Part shown: piece by piece, positions 24,919 through 34,715 of the stretch | Numbering within the stretch: position 1 is the first letter of the stretch | How the letters are laid out: each line of letters starts with the position of its first letter | Assembly: GCA_019321725.1 (NCBI GenBank) | Contig: CM033108.1 | Span: 11,922,060-11,986,059 of the forward strand | Reading direction: 5' to 3' | DNA from: Paulownia fortunei | Taxonomy: Eukaryota > Streptophyta > Magnoliopsida > Lamiales > Paulowniaceae | Length of the DNA: 64,000 nt | Made by a program: the position numbers and the translations under genes | Notes under the pieces: model-generated | The model's input: only the letters and a program-made list of their open reading frames with translations | Database searches by the model: none | Told to the model about the DNA's origin: nothing

Positions 24919-25479
24919 CCTATATTGCCCCAACATCCCTATACTGCCCCAAATCAATGTGCTCAGCATCAACTCCCTCACATAAACCCCTTACATGGAG
25001 CTTTGCACAATGCTCTACAATATCTACCTCACCCACAACCCCCACATTGAGCTCACCAGCATATACCTCATCCACAGCCCCCACATTGAGCTCACGACCA
25101 TCTTCCTCACTATTAATTTGTTCAGCACGTTTATTTATTTTAGTCCTAGATTAATCTTGTTGACTAAGAATTAATGAAAAGTCATGACCTATAAAAATAT
25201 GCATTTCCCTAACCAAAACATGCTTCATACACCGATATTTGACATTATTATCACCACATAAGGACTTAAATGCTCTATTAACAATAATGTAGTATTTTTC
25301 AGTCCCTTGTACTCCTAATTGCTCACTGAATTATCTTATTTTTTTCCTACTCATAATGTTTGTAGGTACTCAGTCATACACAATCTTACCTCCACCAGCG
25401 TATTCCATAGTAGCATTAGATAATCTATGAAAGTAACCCCTATAATGCAAAATCAAAGTAATAGTATGAGTTCTTGAAT
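24919..25479 (-). pseudogene. MULE transposase, N-terminal part
   Basis: Reading leftward from a probable 3' splice site at 25480, the frame begins with DSRTHTITLILHYRGYFHRL and continues with YAGGGKIVYD, the MuDR-type N-terminal pattern. Next come KYYIIVNRAF and REMHIFIGHDF, then an acidic repeat region with ELNVG and EHIDLGQYRDVG. It stops at the Athila insertion and resumes at 5331. In-frame stops occur after YD and after KKIR. The overlapping plus-strand frame at 24879-25154 is only its shadow. The same segment recurs at 63390-63950. Confidence 0.8.
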
Positions 25480-26289
25480 CTATAATTACAAACAAAAAAC
25501 CAATTAACAAACTGACCTGACAGCCCCACATATTTCCCAACAAACAAACAATACAAAATATAAAAAAATATAAAATATTAAAAAATAGTTCACTTTAATA
25601 TATGAGCCATGATTCACACTAGTTAAAAATTAGGGCTTTTACTAAAAATCAACCAAACAACAACAGAACAGCCTAACAGTACTTATTAAACTACTTCTAA
25701 ACTATATAACTAATTTAATTAGAAGAAACACTCATGGTATACAGGGGGAGACAAATCCCAGTGCTTTTTGTTACGAACAAACACCATTTAGTCTATTTCA
25801 AGATGTGGAGATTCTTAATTAATGAATTTCAACATAAAGTTTTAGGGTTTTAGGGTTTGATTTGGTTGGGGGAGAAAATGGCCGCCTTGCTATTTAGGGT
25901 TTTGAGGGAATGGCCATGTTTTTTATTTTACCATTTACCCTTTACCAATTTTTTCAGCTTCGACACGTGGAGGGGCAGGTCTGGTTTCCCTCCAAAAGTT
26001 GCCCACATGGCAATTTATTATACCATGTTATGCTGATGTGGAATTATTAATCCTACTTAGCTTCATAAGGTGGCCATGTAGGCGCCACATGAGACACTTT
26101 GGGTCCAGGTAGCCTAATTTCAGTATTGTCATCAAAATCTCTAATTTATTTGAGTCGCATGGGAGGTACGTGATATTTTTTGGGCACTTTTTCAATTTTT
26201 GGTAAAAAAAAAAGATTCTCAATGCGCGAATTTCTTTTAAATTGCCATTTTGAAATCGAACATGACCTTTTTTGCCACACCCCTAGTTA
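25480..26289 (-). other. MULE 5' non-coding region
   Basis: Sequence between the transposase N-terminus and the right terminal inverted repeat. It contains CACGTG at 25964-25969 and several GCCACATG/GCCATG-type words (about 25990-26095), a common trait of MULE subterminal regions. A 64-residue frame at 26028-26222 shows no known domain. A non-coding first exon and intron are plausible but cannot be fixed. Confidence 0.55.
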
Positions 26290-26313
26290 CGGGGCTAATT
26301 TTGTAATTTTTTC
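26290..26313 (-). repeat. Probable right terminal inverted repeat of the MULE
   Basis: The minus strand begins GAAAAAATTACAAAATTAGCCCC, the usual style of plant MULE termini. It places the element border about 430 bp from the TATA box of the demethylase-like gene. The partner repeat is lost on the left, so neither pairing nor the 9-bp target duplication can be checked. Confidence 0.6.
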
Positions 26314-26496
26314 GAAAGTTCATCTTCACTCACTAATGTTCTTCCCAAATAGAAAATAACAAGCTGAAATTGCTACCTCTTGTTTGCAGTTCAAATTTTT
26401 TTGTTCTAATTTAATGTTGCATAACATATTGCGTTTTATACATATATATTAAGTGTATAAAATATTTTTTCTTACCACAACACGAGATGTAATATT

Positions 26497-26625
26497 GAAC
26501 AAAAATTCGAAATGATTTCTCTTAAACATCAGAGTTATCATGGAATCTGATTAAATATGCTGAACAAAAATCGAAATGATTTTTCTTAAACATAAGAGTT
26601 ATCATGGAATCTGATTAAATATGCT
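26497..26625. repeat. 65-bp tandem duplication in the demethylase promoter
   Basis: Units 26497-26561 and 26562-26625 each start GAACAAAAAT and end AAATATGCT. They differ by one indel and two substitutions, so the duplication is recent. It lies between the MULE border and the TATA box. Confidence 0.95.
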
Positions 26626-26742
26626 TAGCAAATGCTCATGCAAATTAAAACAAAAAAAATAAAAAAAATCACATCTGCCAAGCATTGGTTGCTGATACAA
26701 AGATCGTGTCTTTTTCAACTGTAGCACCGCCTCTAAATCCCC

Positions 26743-26749
26743 TATATAA
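26743..26749 (+). promoter_or_regulatory. TATA box of the demethylase-like gene
   Basis: CCTATATAAAG in a locally C-rich context, about 830 bp before the first coding ATG. The stretch between holds a leader and probably a leader intron (GGTAAATATTT near 26864 is a candidate donor). The start of transcription would be near 26775. Confidence 0.65.
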
Positions 26750-29397
26750 AGATACCAACACCACATTCTGGTTCCATACTCATCATTATGTCTACATCAA
26801 TCAGTACTGTAGTTTCCATTAGTGTTTCTGGTTAGTCTTTGTATATCAGTTGAGAGTAAGCTCCGGTAAATATTTCTGTATCTCTTTTTCTTGAAGCCAT
26901 TTAAAGCCCAAAAGCTACCATCTTTCTTCTTTTACGGCAGAGTGAGTTGTTTTGTTCTCATTCATGGTTGAAAAATCGACAAAAGGGGTTAAAAATCAGG
27001 TTGTTTCTGGAACTTTGTTTTCTCCTTCTCAGTTGGGCTCCTTTTTTAAAGATTTTCCCCTGCTGCATTTCTGGAATTCAGCATTTATTATGGAATTCAA
27101 AGTATTTTATGCCATAACTGGAGAATCTAGCAATTGTTTACTGCGATTTTAAATTATTTTCTTGGTTTTCTATGTTTGTTTTGGGTCTTTCCTCTGCTAA
27201 AGAGAGTGTTGTAAGCTTTTGCATGTGGGTTTTATGCTTGACGTAGTCTTGATTTTCACACTCTACAAAAGCACCCACGCATAGAATCTCAAGATTTCTA
27301 CGAACTGAAACCAGAATTTGGTGAAAACCTTATTTAATGTGAAATTCAAAGTAATATATGTGAGAAAAATGGCACTCCCAACTGTTTTTTTGCATGTGGA
27401 TTTTGTGTGAAGTGCCCTTTCTTTAATATCTCACTTGAGAAAGGCATGCACAGCCAGTTCTTGAAAAAAAAAAATTATGTTCTGTTCATATTAGCTGTTG
27501 CGTGTACAAGTTTGTTAGAGGTTACTGGTTTTTCTTTCTAGTTTTTAAGCTGACTTTTTAGAGTTTGGCAGTAAAATGGAAAAGAGTTCAGAGAAGGAGA
27601 GTGTCGGTTTAATAGAAACCCCAGCGAAGGTGAAATCAGCCCGGGACTTCTCACAATGTAAGATCAACTTTAGTGAAATATCAAATTTTTCCCTCTTTTT
27701 GGTTCCTTATTTTGGTCTAAAAACAGAGGATTTCCTCTTTTCTTATTTACAATTTCAGTACCATTTAATCATAAATTGACTTGGACCTTTTTGAACTTTG
27801 CATGTAAGTTTTAACTTTTTGAGTCTAAATTCGAAAAAGTTGAGACCTTTCACCTTTTGTATTTGCAGGTTATAGAAGAAGAAGGCAGGGGAAATGCAAG
27901 CAACAAATTAAAAGTTCCAGAAATGAAGATGGTTAGATACACAAATTTGCATTTCATATTTTTATTCTCTCTTAATAATCATGCGTGTTACATTTTAGAA
28001 AAGCCTAAACAGGATACAAGATTTCCTTGTTTTTGTTTCCTTGTAAATTTAATGTCGTTTCTCAACACCAGACAAGGAATTTTAGCGAGTAGCGGTTGGA
28101 CTCGACACGACAGTCGCTCCCCCACTCCCACTTATCTATATTTTCAAGTTTACATCTAAGTTAAATTGAATTTAAAAATTTTCCACCTTTCCAAATTTTA
28201 AATTGTCCTCCTATGTGAGCGGAAATATGTGTCTCAGTCCCCACTCAAGAATTGTGGCTCCACCCTTCTTAGTTTTTGATAGTTTTTTTGATAACATGTA
28301 TTCTTTAGTTGTTTTACTTTGAATTGACTAGTATGAAAAAATATACTATTTTGCTTGATTTTTCAGAACAATATACTACGGAATTCGAAACCTCAACAGG
28401 AAACCATTTGGCAAAGATGGGCATTAGACTTGGGTTTCCAGATGATGAAACAAGCCATGATGAAAACAAAGATGACATTTCAGGTTTGGGGAGTGAAAAA
28501 GGTGAAATTAACATTTTCACAGATGTAAAAACCATGGATGTTCTGCTGCTGCATCAACCTTGCCACAACTTTGGATGGCCAAAAAAAGAGGCAGGAGTGC
28601 CAACCGTAATAGTAACATGAAATTTGTTTCATACTTAATGTGAATACTAGTCAATTATATATTGTTTTCACATGTATCCTATATGTTGTAGGACCAAAGA
28701 AAACAATTTTGAAAAAAATGGCCAAACCAGTTCTTGTGAAATCAAAGCATCCAATAAGCAGAAAACAAAATACCAAATCTCTAATGTCCAGGAATGATAA
28801 AAAAACATCAGGCTACGAGCACCGGATGCTAGTTCCCAGTGAGGAAATAGTTTGTCCCACCCCAAGAATGCGATCAACATCAAAAGTTGAGCTTGATGAA
28901 AGGACAGTGAGAGAATGGAAAATCTTGATGGAAAAACTAGATTCTGAAGGCACTGAAGAAGCTGATGAAGGGGAAAGAGACTGGTGGGAGAAGGAGAGGG
29001 AATTGTTACATGAGCGGGTGAAATCATTCATTTCCAACATGCAATGTATCCAAGGTACTTCCTGTGCCAAGTTAGTTCAGGTTGTTTTAGTTTATTTTAG
29101 CTCCATTTATTTTGGGAGTATGCAAATGGAGGGATATGTGTTGCTTCTGAAGCAAGAACATCATAGGGGAAAAATGATGAATTTTGCAGGTGCAAGGAAA
29201 TTTTCCCAGTGGAAAGGTTCAGTGATAGATTCTATAGGGGAAGCATACCTTACACAGAATGTGAGCGACACTATTTCAAGGTAAGCTCAAAACCAAGATG
29301 AGAACTATGACTTCTTTTTTCCGACTTTCTCAGTCAAATGGAATTAGCAAATGCGTAGCACTTCTCCATTTTTCTTTATTCTATAGTTTTTGTGCAG

Positions 29398-30484
29398 CTC
29401 TGCCTTCATATCTCTTGCTGCTAAATATCCACATGGAGTAACCAGAGTAAATTCTCCTATTGAAACTTTTATTGGCTCTTCAACCGCCCAACCAAATGGT
29501 AAAAATGGTTCATGGTCTTCTAGCTCTAAAATAAAAGATGACAAGATCCTGCCTACTGTTAGCTTGAATGGAACATTTTCCAAGAAAAAGAAAACAAAAG
29601 CTGTTAGCAGCAAGAATATACTGAAGGGGAAACCAGTGGAGACAGAAGACACATGTTTTGAGACTCTAACAAATTCTAGAAGAAAAAGAATGAAGAAGGA
29701 ACATGATGCCATCCACTGGGATGCTTAAAGGAAAATTATTCTAAAGGTGACAATAGAAAGAAAACATATGATACATCAGATGCTTTAGATTGGGAAGCGG
29801 TTCGAATGGCCGAAGTTGACGACATAGCTAAAGCCATTCAGAAAAGAGGAATGAACAATAATTTAGCTGCAAGAATAAAGGTTTCCTGTTTGAAGTAACA
29901 TAGGCTGGCTGATTTTAAGTTGTGTACAATTATCCAGATATTAAGGCATACAACTGATAATTATGATATTTCTCTTGCAGAATTGCCTCAACATTTTGGC
30001 GAAGGATCTCGGAAGCATTGATTTGGAATGGATACGAGATGTTCCACCTCATAAAGCAAAGTAAGCTACCCAATATATATGTTCTAATGAATAAAGTGTA
30101 TTTATTTTAATTGGAATAGTATAATAGCATAGATATTAACACAAATAGGTGGACAATCCTTTAAATGTAAGTATTTAATTCTCTGTCGTTTATGTCTCTG
30201 GTTGTAGAGAATACCTGTTGAGCATACCTGGGCTGGGACTGAAAAGTGTGGAGTTCATGTGCTTGTTGACACTCCAACAGAAGGCATTTCTGGTAAGATT
30301 TTATTGGAAGCATCATTGCATGCCATGCCAGCAGATATTTTATGCACACTTTTCCCTTGGTGATAAACAAGAAAAGTATCTTTCTTCATTAGATTGACAC
30401 GAATGCTGGGCGGGTAGCTGTACATCTTGGATGGGTTCCCCTTCAACCACTTGCAGAAGGACAAGAATTCCACCTCTTGAAAGA
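29398..30484 (+). other. Glycosylase core (HhH-GPD) coding exons
   Basis: Four exons encode the catalytic core. The first carries SSAFISLAAKYP, a long basic insert (KKKKTKAVSSKN), then DWEAVRMAEVDDIAKAIQKRG. The next three give GSIDLEWIRDVPPHKAK, EYLLSIPGLGLKSVEFMC and IDTNAGRVAVHLGWVPLQPL. The Lys of GLGLKSVE and the Asp of IDTN, required for catalysis in this family, are both present. A one-base loss near 29724 puts the first exon out of frame between its insert and its DWEAV block. Confidence 0.87.
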
Positions 30485-30886
30485 GTGAGAATTATATATT
30501 AGCTTTTAAAATACCATCAATTTGCAGTAATTTACTTGATATTAATTAGCGATATTATTTAGGTACCCAAAAGTGAACTCTGTACAGATGTATCTTTGGC
30601 CACGGCTGTCTAAACTTGATCTAAAAATACTGTAAGAAAATGCAGCTCGATATGTTGATCTTCAAACATTCTCTCTTTTCGTATATCTACCATAGCATAG
30701 TATTAATCATGAGTTCCTATTCTTATATGTGGTGCAGCTATGAATTACACTGCCAGATGATCACTTTTGGGAAGGTACAAAAGCAAATAACATCTGATAC
30801 GCATTTTTAAATGGTAGCTTCATAATTTTGAATAGTCCAAATACCTAGTAGGCACCTTACTGTTACATTTATACAGGTATTTGTAC

Positions 30887-30958
30887 AAAGAAAAACCCAA
30901 ATTGATGCGTGCCCAATGAGAGCAGAATGCAAGCACCCCCCCCCCCCCCCCTCCCCCC
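30887..30958 (+). other. Damaged iron-sulfur cluster exon with poly-C tract
   Basis: The family motif has four Cys spaced C-x6-C-x2-C-x5-C. Here the exon reads VFVQRKTQIDACPMRAECKH, so only the last two Cys remain. One T missing from a T-run and two bases missing eight codons on would together explain both losses and keep the frame. Directly after the His codon comes a run of 16 C, a T and 6 C (30936-30958), where the family has a conserved alanine-serine-rich stretch and a splice donor. No donor is visible. Confidence 0.8.
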
Positions 30959-32249
30959 AAATTGTGCTGATCACTGTCTAATACCAATATAGTTAGCAGA
31001 ATGAAAAGCAACGACTATTTGGTTAACCATTTGGCTAGCTATGTTCTCAAATTTTCTAACATAATCTTAAAAGAGCTATTTATAAAATTTGATAAATATC
31101 TTGTGTATTCAGCCAATGTTTGATCTGTTAAAATACAATACCAAATATAGCTTATATTTGGGTTTTCCTGAAGTCTATAATTTTGAGATGATTGACATAA
31201 GTTGATTTTATTGAGTGCAATGGATGCTGTGATAATGGATGCAATGGTCAGCTCGCCCTTCCAGGTATACAGGAGAAAAATGATATGCATTCAACTGAGC
31301 CCATTGAATGGGATATTGAAGATTTTGGTCTCGATGAAAATACCTCGAATTAGATTTGATAAGGAGAAGTTGAAGGAAAATATACAGAAGTTCATCAATG
31401 AGAAGAACACCCCACTTCAAGATGGTGAAATGTCCAAAGCTTTGATGGTTCTTACGTCAGAAACTGCATCTATCCCGGTGCCTAAATTGAAGAATGCAAC
31501 CTATTTAAGGACAGAGCATCAAGTGTAAGTTTGCTCAAATTGTTTATAACTGACAGCCTTTATTGTTATAAATATCTACTGAAAGCAGATAATATGAATA
31601 GAAGTGTCAATTTCTTGTAATTTTGTTACTGTGGCTAACAGAAAAATCTAAATGAGCTAGTCATTAGGAATATGCAGTGTTTACTCAAAATAATAGTATA
31701 AATTTCAAAATGAGCAATATATCGAGGAATATGTATCAAATCAGTGAGGTCCACATTTTGGGTATGTTTTGCTTCCCCTTGAAGTCAGCTGTTAAGTTAT
31801 AACATATTCTTTTGTGACCATTAATTGCAGCTATGAGCTTCCGGACTCGCACGGTGTTTTGGCAGGGGTAGTTGCTTCACTTATAGACGGTAACTTTACT
31901 TAGTATATTCCTTAATAAGATAACTAATCGCAAGGTTTTGATACTGCTGCTAGAGGAAAAAGAACCTAATGACTCATGTCCATACTTACTTGCTATATGG
32001 ACTCCAGGTACACCATCATAGTCATGGCTGATATAATTCTTGAAAGACTACAAGTACTCGTATCCATTATACTACTGTCCTAATACAGTTTACTGTGTGA
32101 TTCAGAAAATGTCAACAAGGATGAGTGTATACTTGAAGAAGACAGTTTATGGAACAATTCTGGTGAGAGAAATCTATGAATTTCCTTTTGTTCCTCATTA
32201 CACAAAAACTTCATTAAATACATAAATTGAAAAGTGCAACTATGTTCAG

Positions 32250-32703
32250 ATACCAACCCGAACAGCAATGAGAGGAATATTTCCACTTAATGGAACGTAT
32301 TTTCAACATAATGAGGTGATTGATCCTCTTCCTGATCATGTTAATAAAACTCTGCCGTTAACTGTGCTTCAACTGAAAAAATTCTGCTTTGGCATCTATT
32401 TTAAATATCAGCATTGTCTTTATGAGCAGGTCTTTGCTGATGACGAGTCCAGTGTAGTTCCAATTAAACTTCCAAGGGTATCGATATGGCATCTTCCACG
32501 CACTACCTTATATTGTGGAAACTGCATATCAACAATATGCAGAGGTGAAAACTGAATACTATTCCAGATAAACTTAAAATTTTATAGTTGTTGAAAATTT
32601 ACCGTTGAAAATTTACCCCAAGTTATTTGTATTTTTGTTTATTTCTTTTTTCTTGTAAAAGCAGGTATGAAAACTCACGAAGTTAAGAAATTCTTTCAGG
32701 CAG
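32250..32703 (+). other. C-terminal RRM-like domain exons of the demethylase relic
   Basis: Exons 32250-32315 (IPTRTAMRGIFPLNGTYFQ), 32430-32544 (VFADDESSVVPIKLPR, then IWHLPRTTLYCG) and 32665-32703 match the RRM_DME domain that closes these enzymes. They are open and in phase with each other and with the last exon (32901-33028, GYLCVRGFNRKTREPK, ending in a basic tail and TGA). Confidence 0.85.
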
Positions 32704-33036
32704 GTATGCATATGACATCTCCAGAATTACTAAATCCATAAAGAGTTGATTTGACAATAAAATAAATAACATTGTACATGCAATTGATCTGTACAAAACT
32801 TTTCTTCCTACATAAGTTTCGTAAATGTCACATACATGGCAATAATTTGGCAAACCTAAATCTTACTATAGTCTTAAAACTGTGTATTTTACAAAAACAG
32901 GATACCTCTGTGTCCGAGGATTCAACAGAAAAACAAGGGAACCTAAACGTCTCTCAGCAAGATTCCACCTTCCAGCAAGTAAGGCAGAAAAACCAAGGGG
33001 CAGGAAGAAGAAACAAGGAGGAACTTGAAGAAAATG

Positions 33037-33245
33037 ATGCCTGATACTTGATAAGTATATGACATCTATATTTTTGTATGTGGAAGTGCATATTTTTTAA
33101 ACTGATGCCTGATTACTTGAGCAGTAAATGGCATCTATACTTTTGTATATAGAAGTGCATATTTTTGTAACTGAAGGTAAGAAAATGATGCCTGATATGA
33201 CATCTATATTTTGTTATGTAGAAGTGCAAATTTGTTAAGTGAAGG
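33037..33245. repeat. Three-unit tandem repeat after the stop codon
   Basis: Each unit has ATGCCTGAT, then GACATCTATA or GGCATCTATA, a TTTTGTATGT-like segment and GAAGTGCA. Unit lengths are about 68, 83 and 58 bp because of internal gaps. The units are visibly diverged, so older than the promoter duplication. Confidence 0.85.
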
Positions 33246-33427
33246 AAAAAGCAAGATCAAGGGATGATACAATTTGATACTTTCTTTTTCTTTGCCTTTC
33301 TTGCTGGAACAAGTGATGGATGTAATGGAAACTCATCTACATGATGCAACCTTTCACATTTCTTTTGTGATGGACAACTACATATGGTTACATTAATTGT
33401 AATATTTTTGTAATATATTGGTACCAA

Positions 33428-33450
33428 TTCTTCTTCTTCTTCTTCTTCTT
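33428..33450. repeat. (TTC)n microsatellite
   Basis: About seven TTC units, continuing into a pyrimidine-rich stretch to 33470. Confidence 0.9.
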
Positions 33451-33470
33451 TTCTTTTCCTTCTTTTCTTT

Positions 33471-33819
33471 TGGGTGAGCGACTTCTGAATGCAGTTTATT
33501 TAGTTGGACTTACATAGAATAAGTTCACTCTTTTTTATCTAGGTCTTTTCACAGTGAGTATGAACTGTTATTTTGCGAATAGTGTTCTTGACAAAACAAA
33601 AGAAAAGAAAGACTGCATGTTGTCTTCCTAAATATGTCATGTGATAATGGCTAAAAGCTTATTACAAGCTCAGAATGCCTGTTAGAAGTATCTCAGGCCA
33701 ATAGGAAAACTGCTAGTGAAACTTCCAATTGATGGCTGCATATCAATCTGGTATCAGATGTTGCAATTAATGTGTAGAAAAAACAGCAACAAATTTGGAC
33801 TCTTAAGACATTATGTTTT
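33471..33819. other. Intergenic, nothing recognised
   Basis: AT-rich sequence between the 3' end of the demethylase relic and a copia LTR. I see no coding similarity, RNA gene or terminal repeat. Confidence 0.5.
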
Positions 33820-34180
33820 TGTTGAAAATATATAAAGCTATGTAATTATATATTGTGTTAGTAGATAGCCATTTTGCTGAAAATATTTGATGTAATTATA
33901 AGTTGTTCTAGTAGATAGCCATTATTTCTACTTTAGGCAAGTTTTTAGATTTTCAAAGATTTTTATCTTCCTTTTTTGTGTCTTTAAATGTGCCAAGAAT
34001 TATCTTTGTAAAAATAAGAAAAAGAGAAGAGAAGCAATACAAAAAGAATAGGTTTTGCTCTCCATTTTTGCTCTCTAGTTTCAGCTTAAAACTCATCTCA
34101 TCTGCTGAAAATTTGCAGTTATTATCCTCCCTAACTAAGCCTTACTTTTAATATATCAAGCTTCCAAAAACAGTCCAACA
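33820..34180 (+). repeat. Short LTR of a copia element
   Basis: 361 bp from TGTTGAAAATA to CAGTCCAACA, the usual TG..CA ends of small copia LTRs, followed by a primer site and gag. It contains an internal imperfect duplication: the GAAAATAT...TAGTAGATAGCCATT block occurs near 33824-33876 and again near 33880-33926. Confidence 0.75.
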
Positions 34181-34184
34181 GAAG

Positions 34185-34200
34185 TAGCATCAGAGTCTGG
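34185..34200 (+). promoter_or_regulatory. Decayed initiator-Met primer binding site
   Basis: TAGCATCAGAGTCTGG stands four bases after the LTR end, where TGGTATCAGAGCCTGG is expected. The position and ten or more shared bases support it. Confidence 0.65.
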
Positions 34201-34309
34201 TTATAAAGACTATGTTTTTTTAAGGCCAAGTTTTTTGAAGAAAAGAAACCAAGAAGAAGGTGTAAAGCGAAGGTATTGCTGTCAAAATAAGTTACAACAC
34301 AAAAATTCC

Positions 34310-34715
34310 ATGGCAAACTCAAGAAATTTGCAGTAGTTTACTTTTTCGATTTTTGGAGGAGAAAACTATGAATTTTGGTGTAAGAAAATGAAGACATTGT
34401 TGGTCTCTTTAAACTTGTGGGAGCTTGTACAAGATGGTTATGAAAATGAGGAAGGAGTTAATATTACGGTAGCTCAAATAAAAGAGTTGAAGAAAACAAA
34501 ACAAAGAGATGCCTTAGCCTTGTCTAAAATTCGACAAGCAGTTGCAGACTCAATCTTTCCAAAAATAATAGATGCTGAAAAATCTAAAAAAAAATAGAAT
34601 ATTTTTCAAAAGAAATTTGGTGGAGATGAGAAGGTAAGAGTTATCAAATTTCAATCTTTTAGAAGGGAGTTAGAAAATCAAAAAATGAAAGAGAAAGAAA
34701 ACTTGAAGGAATTTC
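34310..34715 (+). pseudogene. Copia gag N-terminus, truncated
   Basis: From ATG at 34310 the frame reads MANSRNLQ, a stop, then FGGENYEFWCKKMKTLLVS, the start pattern of plant copia gag (DUF4219 then UBN2). UBN2-like features follow: DALALSKIRQAV, then, after a stop at 34595, KVRVIKFQSFRRELEN. It ends abruptly near 34715, where a reversed fragment of another copia family begins. Capsid remainder and pol are missing. Confidence 0.8.

Larger units (their letters stand above)
27576..33028 (+). pseudogene. DEMETER/ROS1-like 5-methylcytosine DNA glycosylase, disrupted
   Basis: The family removes 5-methylcytosine from nuclear DNA by base excision with beta-elimination. Exons inferred from protein similarity and GT-AG sites: 27576-27657, 27869-27931, 28367-28483, 28692-29054, 29190-29280, 29398-29880, 29981-30060, 30208-30292, 30393-30484, 30563-30631, 30738-30774, 30887-about 30935, 31252-31524, 31831-31889, 31954-32007, about 32107-32160, 32250-32315, 32430-32544, 32665-32703, 32901-33028. 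Exon phases agree except where damaged. Landmarks are WKGSVIDSIGEAYLTQNVSD, the helix-hairpin-helix IPGLGLKSVE with the catalytic Lys, the IDTNAGR Asp, PYLLAIWTPG and AMRGIFPLNGTYF of the C-terminal RRM-like domain. Lesions are a one-base loss near 29724, loss of two cluster Cys at 30887-30925, a poly-C tract replacing the end of that exon, a one-base gain at 31336-31340, and a degraded CXXC exon. The N-terminus is short for DEMETER and closer in size to DML3. Confidence 0.88.
33029..33470 (+). other. 3' untranslated region of the demethylase relic
   Basis: It follows the TGA at 33026-33028. It carries three imperfect tandem units beginning ATGCCTGAT at 33037, 33105 and 33188 and a TTC microsatellite at 33428-33450. 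AT-rich stretches near 33400 (TTGTAATATTTTTGTAATAT) are plausible polyadenylation signals, not proven. Confidence 0.5.

Noticed and set aside
24879..25154. A 91-codon plus-strand frame rich in Ser, Thr and Pro, also at 63715-63990 on the other strand
   Set aside because: It is the antisense shadow of the acidic-repeat part of the MULE transposase and has no independent support.
26028..26222. A 64-codon frame present twice in the window (also 62647-62841)
   Set aside because: The duplication is part of the inverted copy of the whole region, not conservation of a gene. No domain is visible, and it lies in MULE non-coding sequence.
26952..27152. A 66-codon frame before the first assigned exon, as an alternative start of the demethylase
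   Set aside because: It is not in a splice-compatible position that I can justify, has no family motif, and the region behaves like leader and intron. It remains a weak possibility for the VEKSTKG start at 26964.
28640..28691. Upstream extension of the open frame at 28640-29284 as coding
   Set aside because: A 3' splice site at 28690-28691 fits the phase from the previous exon, and the extension has no similarity to the family. Similarly the frame past 29054 runs into an intron.
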